Shown: in pieces, positions 48,201-58,115 of the stretch
Layout: every line of letters starts with the position of its first letter
Numbering within the stretch: position 1 is the first letter of the stretch
From: Melampsora larici-populina 98AG31
Lineage: Eukaryota; Basidiomycota; Pucciniomycetes; Pucciniales; Melampsoraceae
Direction of reading: 5' to 3'
Length of the DNA stretch: 64,000 nt
NCBI RefSeq assembly: GCF_000204055.1
Contig: NW_006768798.1
Coordinates: forward strand, 665,306-729,305
Translations under genes and position numbers: made by a program
Notes under the pieces: model-generated
Database searches by the model: none
Seen by the model: only the letters and a program-made list of their open reading frames with translations
What the model was told of the DNA's origin: nothing

Positions 48201-49196
48201 CCAATTTCGGATCATTCAACACAGCCTCTTCCAGCTTCTCCTTTGCAAGAGGATCAGCCTTTTTGGGGTCTGGCCATTGGTGGGTGTGTTGTCCTTGGTG
48301 TCGCAGCAAACACCAGTTTTCGACGGTGTCCTCGTCAACACGACAGCGTGCGTAACACGCCAAGTGATTCACAAGACCAGGACATCCAGACACAGTGCAA
48401 TTGGGAAACCTACCAAATAACCAGCGGAATCAAGTCAGTTTAACAAAACGTAGAGAAATATGATCCTGATGACGTACTTTGCAAGATGTTTCTCTATTCC
48501 CTTATGGCCGGTGGGTGGTGATCCCGCCAGTTGGCAGCCTTTCGCAGAGCAAATAAGCAGACCAAGGCAGTAATAATGTCTGATAGTCCAGTCGTTGTTG
48601 TGTTCAGTCCGCATCGTGTGAGTCCACGCAATGGTCGCAATGCCCTTTTTAAAGTTACTGATTTGATCCTCGGCCTTCTTCACATATATAGTTTCGCCGT
48701 TAGGATATATTGGATATCCCTGTTTGTCGAGGTCACTACCTTCATCGATCCATGTGGCAAACTTGCTTTTGTTGAATGGGAGCTGCAATTGCCGGGTTTT
48801 GACTGGTCCAACGGCTTCAGTAGATTTGCTAACATGAGATATGTTGTCAACGTCTTCAAATACATCTTGGGAGTTGTTGACTAGTTCAGATTTGGTAGAC
48901 ATTGTCATTACGCTTGGAGATTTATGAAATCGACGGGTTTTTAAAGGAGTTGTTTCTAAGGAACTTGATAAGGGATCCAAAGAAGATTCAGAGCAGTCTG
49001 AAGTCAAGATAATGGTAAAAGGAGAGCTAGGAGTGGTAGTGAACAGATTTTCCAAAGTGGAATCTTGAATCGCTTCTGAGGGATGACGCGAAGACACATA
49101 TGGGGACAAGTCCTCTTCTCCGGCTCCCGCATTGTCCAAGAGAGCGGCCAAAGAAATGGATAATGATTGCCCCATGATGGATGTGATAGAAACCAA
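45241..49196 (-). pseudogene. MULE-1 N-terminal part: WRKY-GCM1 finger and MULE DDE transposase, split by insertion
   Basis: Starts MVSITSIMG (49196) or MGQSLSIS (49175). Exon 1 to 48478 and exon 2 48409-48184 join in phase and encode the zinc finger: CLGLLICSAKGC, then CTVSGCPG, CYARC, NWCLLRHQGQHTHQWP, the C...C...H-x-H pattern of WRKY-GCM1 fingers in transposases. A linker HTDRLGYLRRDIL follows. DDE core: Asp in GGLLSDVTYKFF, Asp in VVDFSAAQKNGFI, the LHGCEQHYQQAV C/H motif, and Glu in NAQESLHRVYYM. The 1618-bp LTR-like copy A breaks the frame between FFLNG and YLLTTSMYN; removing it with one CCGT restores the codons exactly. Otherwise it looks intact. Confidence 0.83.
46031..47648. mobile_element. 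LTR-like element copy A (solo LTR or TRIM), TSD CCGT
   Basis: 1618 bp, starts TGTGGTGATC and ends AATACTACA (TG...CA), flanked by CCGT (46027-46030, 47649-47652). No coding capacity. Nearly the same as copy B at 49837-51455 in the same orientation. TG/CA ends and a short duplication suggest a solo LTR. Confidence 0.8.
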
Positions 49197-49674
49197 TTTG
49201 AAAGTACAAAAGCGTTAAAGCGAAAGTACGAAAGCGTCAAGGAATGCTTTAAATGTAACCAATACAAAGGCACGAAAGCGTCATCAAGAAATGCTTCAAT
49301 TCAAGTTCCAATTAGACTTGGAACTAAAGGTGGTCAAAAACGAGTGACGGTTGTCAACAAAAGCAAGGAGTCGTTTAAAAGTGAGGGTTATATGTTCGTC
49401 GTGCAATCCGAAAGTGGATGGAATTCCACTTTCCGATCCGGAGAGCTTCTGTTCATATGATCAGAACTGTAATCTTATCACGTGGGCCTCCACTCCATGG
49501 ATATGGATATGTGGGAATGGTCAAAGGGCGGCATTGCGTTTTTTTCGAAAGGTTTGCCGCCCTTTTGATACCTTGCCAAACATCAGGTATATACGTCTGA
49601 TGTTTGGGGTTATGTGGGATTCTTCAGGCATTCAAGCATGCGATGTTTGTGCGTTGAGGTGTCCATGAGATACA

Positions 49675-51661
49675 GTGTAAATCATTGGTGTAAAATTGAA
49701 GGTCAGCTCAGCATATAATGACATTTTTGCACCGAACTGATATTACACATGGCTAGTCGGTGTACCCGGCTCAGTGTAAAAATACATGTCGGGTCGGGGC
49801 CCGTGATTATTACACTGCCCTTTTTTACACAGCCGTTGTGGTGATCTATTTATGATATTAAGCAAAAAAATTAATCATCTTTACTTTACCAGTTTATTAG
49901 CAAACTTCAATATAGCAGAGAATTCGAAATTCAGGTTTTCAGATCAATTGAAGCTCTTAGAGGCTTATGTATACTTATTAGCTCATTATTATGTCATCTT
50001 ATTTCAAAATTATTATTAAGATCAACATAGTTTACTTACAAAGTTATTACAAAAAGACAGAAAAAGAAAAGATAAGAAAAATTCGAAAATATAGGTGTAA
50101 AAGTTGGAAAATGGTTTTTAGCTTATTTATAATTAAGTTATGGGTTTTATAAGGGTAGAATATGAAAGAACAACAGTTTATTATACAGGAACAATTTTAA
50201 TATTCAAGGTTGATAAGGGGAAACAGAGGTTATTAGCAGAAAGGTACTTTTTCGAAGTTGGTAAACAAGGGTTAGGCGTGTAGTTTACATATGTAATGGT
50301 GGTAGTGATGGAATTTAAGGTTGCCAAGAGGATTTTCCGGGATTTTTAAGGTTATAGAAGATGATGTCATATTACATGAGCAAGGAAAAGGGAGTAGCAG
50401 CTGTGAAAAGTGAAGAAAATAGGTGAAAATCGTCGAAAATGGAGGTTTTCAGCTAATTACATATGTCAAATGACGTCAGATAAAGTTGGTAGATGGCTCA
50501 TTCAACGCAGAAGAGTGGATTACATAATGTACAACCTTTGAATCATTAGTAACGGAGGTGTATGTAAAAAGTTATAAGGGAAATAAGAAATTGGTGTGAA
50601 TCTCGAATTTACAGTCACAAGACACATGTAACACCAAAAACCTTAACTTCACAACTCAATATCTTACTCATCACTCATCAGAAGTAGGTCATGTAGGTGT
50701 TAGAAATGATCAGTAACACGTGGGCTACAAGATGCACTTTAGTAATCAAAAATTGGAGCACATCTGAAAAGATTTGTAATCTCAAAAATTGGTTTTCAGC
50801 TAGTTTACAAGGAAAAAATCACCTGTATTCATCATAAGAAGTGCTGTACATCATATTATTGCGTCATTGATCACTTTTGGCTGTGAAAATTACATCATAC
50901 ATTAGTAACAAGATCATTACATTGCGTCATTACATGGTTTTTAGGGTTATTTAGGCGGATTTGATTGGTTTTTGAAGCTGTTGACTGTTTTAAAAGTTGT
51001 TAAATGTGGATATAAGTACTCCTTGATGATTTTAGGATTGTAGCGCCCTTTTCTGCATCTTATACCTTTGTTGTAGTGTTATAAATCATCATTTATTTAC
51101 TATATTTGTACTAAGATCACTTAAATCCGCCCCTTCAAAAGCAAGGAGAAATTTATTTACGTGTGTTAAAGACTACAAGTCTAATTGGGAATAATACTTA
51201 CAACAGTATTGCTAGTAATAAACATAGTGTGTGACTTTTTTGCGCTTAAAATCTGGGAATAATACTTAACAACAGTATTGCTTTATTTCTCTGGTGCCTT
51301 TTATCCTTTTCTCTGTTATCACAAAGTGGTCAGCAAGTGCCCTTGTGCTGGTTTCTTTGAAGAAGGCAGTCTTTAGGCAACTTCTACTATATTACACGTA
51401 GTAGATTATCCCTTCTTAGGTGTTGTAAAGCTCTTGTTGAGCTTTAAATACTACACCGTGCCATGTGTAACAAATTCAGTGTAAAAGTCAATATTGCCAC
51501 CGGCCGCAAGATTTTTACACTGTTTTTTTTTACACTGAGAAAAAAAAATCGAGACAAGTGTAAAATTCTAAGTACCCGGCCCTGCTTTGGAATTTTACAC
51601 TGACTTGATTTTACACATGAAGATCCGGTGTAAACAAGTCTGTGTAAAAATCACCCACCCC
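49675..51661. repeat. MULE-1 right TIR, split by LTR-like copy B
   Basis: Pieces ~49675-49836 and 51456-51661 together form the inverse of the left TIR; the 1.62-kb element at 49837-51455 lies between them with CCGT duplicated. Confidence 0.82.
49837..51455. mobile_element. LTR-like element copy B, TSD CCGT
   Basis: 1619 bp, same ends and orientation as copy A, with scattered substitutions and small indels, most in the first 600 bp and few in the rest. Flanked by CCGT (49833-49836, 51456-51459). Inserted in the right TIR of MULE-1. Confidence 0.8.
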
Positions 51662-51948
51662 ATTAAATACCGGAGTATATACTTTGCAAAAAAAAAACAT
51701 TGCAAAATTACAAAATTTTGCTTCAATTTCGAAATTTACGATCAAAGTTTCAAGATCAAAAAATAAAATTCTTGTATTACATGCCTAAACAACATTAAGA
51801 ACAAGCAGAAAATAAAAAGTAGAAAAAAAGACACAGTGACGACAAGGAGAAAAAAAACAAGCAGATAGAAAAAATGTAAATAATTAAAAGAAACCCCAAA
51901 GGAAAGAATGACTAGAAAAATATAAATAAATAAATAAATAACGACATA

Positions 51949-54378
51949 TTAATCCCTCTTACGCCTTGTACGCTTTGATACACGTATACCGGCCTTACGG
52001 TCTTGGCTGCTGAGCCTGTCAGCAGCCACCTCCAAAGTGTCATCTTCTTCTGCCATGTTTTCTTCCACCTCAACCCATCCTTTCCATCGGGGTTTTTTCT
52101 TTGCTTTTGCACCATCACCTGCAAGTTCGTCGCCATCAGGTGCTACGTGATATGAAAAAGAATAGGTAAGATAGATGAATGACACATGAATGAATGACAA
52201 ATTTTTGTGAATAACTCACCACATTTTCGTTTATTTGAAGATACCTTCTTGGAAGATACCTTCTCTTCTGTGTCTACATTACCTGAGGGCAACACCTCTT
52301 CTTTAACAATTGATTTCCTACGTCCTGATAAAAAGAAGAAATATCTATGCATAAATATGATAACATAAGGTCAATAGGTAAAAAAAAATACTAACCTCGT
52401 TTTGATTTATCTGCCAAAGGTTCCACGTTTTCTTTCTCTTGTTTCATGTTTTCTTTCTCTTGTTTTAGAATTGATTTCTTACGTCCTGGCCAAATTAATA
52501 AAGATTCATGAATCAGACGTAATAGTCAGTGATGTTAGAAAGATTTCTAACCTTGTTTTTTTGGCTTTGCCTTCACGGTTTCCAAAGGCGCTTCAATAGC
52601 AAATTCATCCTCCGAGGCAAACATCCCTTGCAACTCTTTCTTTTGCAAAGGTGCCAAAGTTGCTTCACTAGCAACTTTGTCGGAGGCAAACATACCTTCC
52701 ATCTCTTTGCTGGTCTTGAACTGGATATCAGAAGTTTTTTTACGACCTAAAAAATCAACAACAAAGTATAAATAAAAGTTGTGACACCAAACATATGTAA
52801 GATGAATAGAAACTCACCTTGTTTTGGTTTCAACTTTGGCACAGGGGCTTCATCATCCAAGGTAAACATATCATCTACCTCGTTGATATTATTGTGAACA
52901 ATTTCTACATCTGAGTCATTGGGTAATTCATAATCTTCTTCTTCAATATTCATGTTTTGTACCTCTTCATCAAATTCATGTTCATCACCTTCAATTTGAG
53001 ATTGAGAAGATGGTCGGTCTAATAATTCTTTGTTGCCCACAGACCGGTCAATCTTGCTATCTGCTTCCTTGATTATCAATGACTCAGCCGCTGTAGGTGC
53101 TCGAGAATAGATAACCCAGCTTGTATTAGGTAAAGGTCCTCCAATATTCTCTACATCTCTAGATACCAACTTCGCAATTCCAGCATTTTCCATATCATTA
53201 TGATGCCACACACCTGTCAGGCCACCAACTGTTTGTATGGCTTTAAACCAATAATGATTACCTCCCCAAAAACCGCGAGCCTGCATGATGTAAGTAGTCC
53301 CATTGATAATTAATCTGTAAGGTAAATCACATTCTTGCATCATCTTGAAGGCTTCTGGGCACTGAACATTCAATAAGTAAGTAATATCAAGTTGGACATG
53401 TAGATGGGGAGGCGCTGGATCCAATACAATCCGAGATTTTTCATAGAAGGGTGGAGACGAAGTAGGATCACTGGATTTTACTTCGTCTTTGTTGACCTTG
53501 CAAACACGGCAGTGTCGAGATGATAGACCTTGAAGCCCTGTTGATGATGACCATTGTTCCAGAAGTTTACTTGTTTGCGCACAAGTAAATTTATCACCAA
53601 AGTGGTTGTGAGACAACGTAATTGAATTTATATGTTTATTTTTGTTTAAAATATGTTCATTGTTATGAGAGCAGATAAGCTTCGTCTTGAGGTTGAGACA
53701 AAACAGTTGAAGAGTGATAGCAGGAGATGACGGATGATTGGTTCAAGTTTCCTTATTGAAGATACCTTTGAAAGACTGTTCAGCGGAAGCAAATTGGTCC
53801 GGAAGGAAGCTTCCAGGTCGACTTTCTTGTATGGCAGCATGGAGAGTATTTTGTCCTATTGATAGAATGCTCTTGATCTGACCTTTCTGACTGATCTCCC
53901 AGGTTGACCTTGACGAGAACAGCTTCATTAGCTTGGCAAAAATATGAGTTGATTTACCTGTTTCCCGGCTGTACCAAACAGCTGTATGAACTGCATACAG
54001 ACATTCGGTCATGGAATTGAGCCAACATTGATTTTGGCGCCCAATGGCAGTGCTAGAGGAAAAACCGGGGTAAGTCGTGACTGGGTTTCGGTCGATATTG
54101 GTAGACCCTTTAGGTCTACCAAGCTTCTTCAACGGTCCTAGTAGAGCCAGCGTTGTATCTGGCGGCCTACCATCAGACTTCGTTTCTCGGAAATTGCGAG
54201 GTTCCTTCGACCATCCCAGAATTTGAGCCACCTTCTTATAGCTCTTGTTTTCTTCCCCATATCCAATTGGAACACCTCGAAGGCGGTCTTTGTGGTCCCT
54301 TTCTAGACTAAGAGCCAATGCATATAACTGGATTAGCCCTATAGCAATGGTACAATTACCTTCGCTGATAGGGCTCAA
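51949..54378 (-). CDS. MULE-2 C-terminal part: USP-like protease domain with repeated basic tail exons
   Basis: AT-hook-like KKLGRPKGSTN; cysteine box GRQNQCWLNSMTECLYAV (Cys codon ~54027); zinc-ribbon-like CSH...CRVC; histidine box RGFWGGNHYWFKAIQ (His codon ~53256) followed by GVWHHNDMENAG and WVIYSRAP, matching the USP C-terminal pattern. It is more USP-like at the Cys box (CWLNS) than MULE-1. An in-frame TGA at 53743-53745 lies between the boxes; it may be a lesion or part of an unrecognised intron. After 52818 the tail comes from small exons 52552-52746, 52396-52485, 52220-52324 and 51949-52142, three of which begin with GRKK or GRRK. Confidence 0.72.
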
Positions 54379-54444
54379 ATATAGTCAGCACAAGTTACAA
54401 AACAAATATGCAAAAAGTTAAAACAAAATTAATGAAAATAAAAC

Positions 54445-56582
54445 CTACGTGATCATGTAATAAACGCGATGGAGAGACTCTTGCGCGTTGGTTGTCGCCG
54501 GCATGTTGGTGCAAAGTCCATCATAGTCAATTCTCTTAGGCCTTGCTTTGAATATCATGGCCTTGATGTTGGCCGCTGTCCACCACTCGAGCCATCGCTT
54601 GGCTTTAGGAAAATTCTTGCGCATCTGTGCAATTTTTTCATCGCAATTCAAACCTCCAGGTTTGTCTGGCTTCATAAGGCCACGGGCTGCTTTTTCAAAC
54701 TCATGCTGTGAGCAAATCACCAAGATATCAGTATAAATCACATTTGGATGAAATAATAATTAAGAAAATAATTTGAAAAATATATCATACCTCATTATCA
54801 GCAGGTATGATGTTGCGGTTCCTCTTCACCCTCGTCACCTGAGCTCTAAAATGCTCTTCACAACCTTTTAATTTGTCGAGTGCAACAGCACGATCCGTCT
54901 CTTGAAAAACTTCCATATAAGCCATGATAAACCCGTTCTTCTGTGCCGCCGAGAAATCTACTACTTGCCGGACGAGTGTATCACGTTCAGCAGCAGTCAT
55001 ATCTGCTGCTTTAATTTGAGACATGAGGGTTTCAAAATGAGCTGAATAGTGTTCTTCGGTTAAACTTCTTAACCACGTAAATAAAATGGGAATCCAACGC
55101 CGAAGGTCCTTGTTGTACATAGAAGTTGACAAAAGATGACCATTGGCAAAAAATTTGTAAGTCACATTGGAGAGAAGGCCTCCACTATGCACATTGTTGT
55201 CCTCGTCTCGAGAAAGAAGCTGTCTCGTCATCCATTCAGTTTGAAACGTCATGTGAGCATTTCGTGGCTTGAAAGAGCTGGATCTTTCTAACATTCCATG
55301 CCTTGAAAAAATATCCAAATATATGAGTAAGTTGATTGAGACTAAGTAATATAATAGAATAGAAAGGAAATTACTCAGCCCAATGACACATGTCCAATAC
55401 AAAGCTGTCACCTGCTCCAGGTATTTTCTTGTCTGGAATTACACCGGAATTCACCAGGATCGTACGACGATAGTAACCGGTGCGATGAAGATGGCCAAAC
55501 GCCGGATGAATGTTTGAGACAGACTCAATGTTCTTCTGACCGGCTGGAGCACGTCCTACCTAAAGAAGTAAGATGATTATCATGTCAATAAATGAAAAAA
55601 TTTAAGAGTTATTTATGTACAGACCTTGTGTTGTAATGGTCTGATTTCGGGATTTTCCACGACTTTTCGTGCAAATTTGTCCAGTGATAGTTTGTCCAGC
55701 TTAGATCGACGGGGCCATTGATGATTGTGGATACCAGTGTGTCAGATTATACCCCAACCGCTGGTATGCTCGTCCATCTGACACATAGTGTTGTCGCATG
55801 TAATGTACTGCAGGTAATCTGAACACCGTGCCGCTTGGCATTTACGAGGTCTATCAAGATATACATGCGTGAGTATGAAAGAAGATAATCAATGTAAACT
55901 ATAACAAAATAATTGACTGGGTGCTCCATTCTCTTCTCTTATTTGAGCAGGTGGGTGGTGAGCCCAAATAGTCACAAGTAATGCTTTTGCAAACTATTAC
56001 ACCTAAGCATTTAAATTGAACAGTTCGCCAATTCTTCTTTTCTTTACCTCCTTCAGAAGTAGTATACATGAAAGCAAATGTTCCCCAGTTTGTGGGACGT
56101 TTCTGATTGGCGAGCTTGACATATACTGTGTTGCCGTTGGGAAGAAGCGGATAGCCCTCATCGTCAAGAGTAGTCTCTTCATGTATATAGGTTACAAAGG
56201 ATTCCCTGTCGAGGGGTAGGCCAAACGTTTTCTTGACACCCCGAGGTGTGGATTTGTTTGATTTTGAGGACTTTATCGTTGTAGTTGATGGAGATATCTT
56301 TGAATTGGTTTTATGATGATGAGTGAGATTAGAATGGTTGTCTCCATCTAAATCCACATACTCATCATTGTAATCGATATCTTGATCGAATCCATTGTAT
56401 TTGTCGTCATCTTCCACGTTCTCAAAGTCGGTTTCCGAGACATGAAGGTTGTCAAGGTCAGTTTCCGAAACATGACTCAGTTCTGAGGTGTTTTGAGGTG
56501 TTGTTTGATCAAAAAAAGGTTGAAAAGTAGGTACTAAATGCTTGATTATGTTGATATTGGTCTTGAATGAGGAATATTTCAC
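54445..56582 (-). pseudogene. MULE-2 N-terminal part: WRKY-GCM1 finger and DDE transposase
   Basis: Acidic N-terminus (SETDLDNLHVSETD repeat), then FGLPLDRESFVTYIHEE, CLGVIVCKSITCDYLGSPPT, a second cysteine pair CQAARCSDY and WGII*HTGIHNHQWP, where * is TGA at 55742-55744. MULE-1 has Arg (CGA) at that codon, so this is a direct CGA to TGA change. DDE parts: Asp in GGLLSNVTYKFF is replaced by Asn (MULE-1 has SDVTY), Asp in VVDFSAAQKNGFI kept, LKGCEEHFRAQV kept, Glu in NAQESLHRVYYM kept. The stop and the lost first Asp both argue that this copy cannot transpose by itself. Confidence 0.78.
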
Positions 56583-56638
56583 GATACAAAATTATTGGTT
56601 TTTGAAGATGATAGGATGAATAATGGAAATAAAAGATA

Positions 56639-56917
56639 TTAAAACGAATCAAATGCAGAACAATAAAAGGTTAATAAGACTTTGCATAAGTCACTTGCAT
56701 TTCTTGAAAGAAGGTAATCTCCGACCTTTTGACAAATCGAGTCTAAGCTAGGTGTGCGAGACTCTGGCCTTGCTGGATAGAGGTCAAGCGGATGTCCTCC
56801 AGGCCCATTCAAATCACCATTCAGATACGTAAGCTCAGCGGCAGTACCTTTTCTACCACCTTTAGTGGGTGTAAGGTCACATAGAAACTTGAATGCATTG
56901 GAGCCAATCCAATCCAT
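56639..56917 (-). CDS. Short unassigned open frame upstream of MULE-2 gene
   Basis: 92 codons beginning MDWIGSNAFKFLCDL with ordinary amino-acid composition (GRKGTAAELTYLNGDLNGPG). No family recognised. It may be an upstream MULE-2 exon or chance; a donor-like AAAAG-GTCGGAG lies near 56734. Confidence 0.25.
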   Translation of the reverse strand: MDWIGSNAFKFLCDLTPTKGGRKGTAAELTYLNGDLNGPGGHPLDLYPARPESRTPSLDSICQKVGDYLLSRNASDLCKVLLTFYCSAFDSF

Positions 56918-58115
56918 GGATTGGGAAGATTCATCGCAAAATTAAAGAATCATGAGATGAATTCGACTTTAACGATGGAATCTTTGCGGCGGTTTGAGAT
57001 GTCTGTGAAGGATGTCTTGCAAAACTATGATATGAAGGGAGTTTTTTGACATTTGCAAGGTTATTTAATTGCGATGATTAGATGTTGGTCAACCTGAGCC
57101 CCGGACCCGTCGCCCCGCGGGGTCCCCGAACCCTACCCCGACAGGGGTAGGGTTCGGAGACCAGTTCCAGAACCGCAATGCTTAGGGGACCCAATAGGGT
57201 AGGGGTGCGGGCTCAAGCTCAGAAGAAAAACCCTACCCGCGGGGAACCCGCGGGTAAGGCGCAAAATAGGCTATTTTTACGTTCTACTGCGTCACCGGAG
57301 TTCTTTGAAAGGTTAGATAATAATATTATTGGTAAAGACAGTAATGAAAAGAGCTAAGTAAACAACGATGACCGATATCGAATGAAAAGATCTCGGTAAA
57401 GATGTTGAAGAAAAGGCAGTGAGGAGAAATTGAGGAAAACGGAGACTAATCCTCCCCATCAATCTCGATACAAACACTTAGAGAATTTTTAACCAATGGA
57501 AAAGGTATAGGACCAAAAATACGGTACCATTCCTTGATACATAATAGCACTTCAACACTTATGGAAGATAAAGATGATCTCTGAGGCACCAAGATCCTCT
57601 TTGTCTTACTAAATGCTCCTTCGGATGAGGTGCTTGTAGCAGGAATCCCCCAGTACATCTTGGCCATTTGAGCAAGGCCTGGTGAAGATACTTCACGGAG
57701 TTTCCAATATCCAAGAATGGTTTTTGAACGATGCTCGCGAGGCTCAGCCAAGTATTGAGCTATCTCGCTTTCAATCGTGGTGGATTCGGTATCTTCTTCA
57801 GTTCCGTAGATGGCATCGTCAAGGTAAGATTTACTTTTCTTCTTCGCATGTTGTGGGATTGAAGTTGATGATGAGAACTGATTAGATTTCTTAATGAAAT
57901 GTGACTTGAAATCGTTTGGATTCATGCCATAGCGAGTGAAGAATGTAGCACGATCCTGATTATACACATCAGTTCAAACATCTAAAGAGAGTAAGACTAT
58001 ACATAAAGTTTGCTCACTTCGAAAAACTTCATCTTAAGTCGTGGATTGAGTATAGTTGCACAGATTGGTGCTGGTTTACGGAGTGCATCTCTAAAGTATT
58101 CCTCAAGCTTGAGAA

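Larger units (their letters stand above)
42655..51661 (-). mobile_element. MULE-1: Mutator-like transposon with GCM finger, DDE transposase and USP-like protease
   Basis: 9007 bp bounded by a 9-bp duplication ATTAAATAC (42646-42654, 51662-51670), a length typical of MULEs. Long inverted repeats of ~365 bp start GGGGAGGGGGAATTTTACAC on the left and (inverted) GGGGTGGGTGATTTTTACAC on the right. Two LTR-like insertions (46031-47648 in the gene, 49837-51455 in the right TIR) make up over a third of its length. All coding sequence is on the minus strand. Confidence 0.88.
51671..57080 (-). mobile_element. MULE-2: diverged second GCM-DDE-USP transposon, ends not resolved
   Basis: Carries the same gene order as MULE-1 on the same strand, with clearly diverged protein. 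MULE-1 inserted in its downstream terminal region: flanks 42646 and 51662 were contiguous. hAT-2 inserted at 57089 near or within its upstream end. The left terminus probably lies near 42365; the right terminus may lie past hAT-2, outside the window. Confidence 0.65.
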
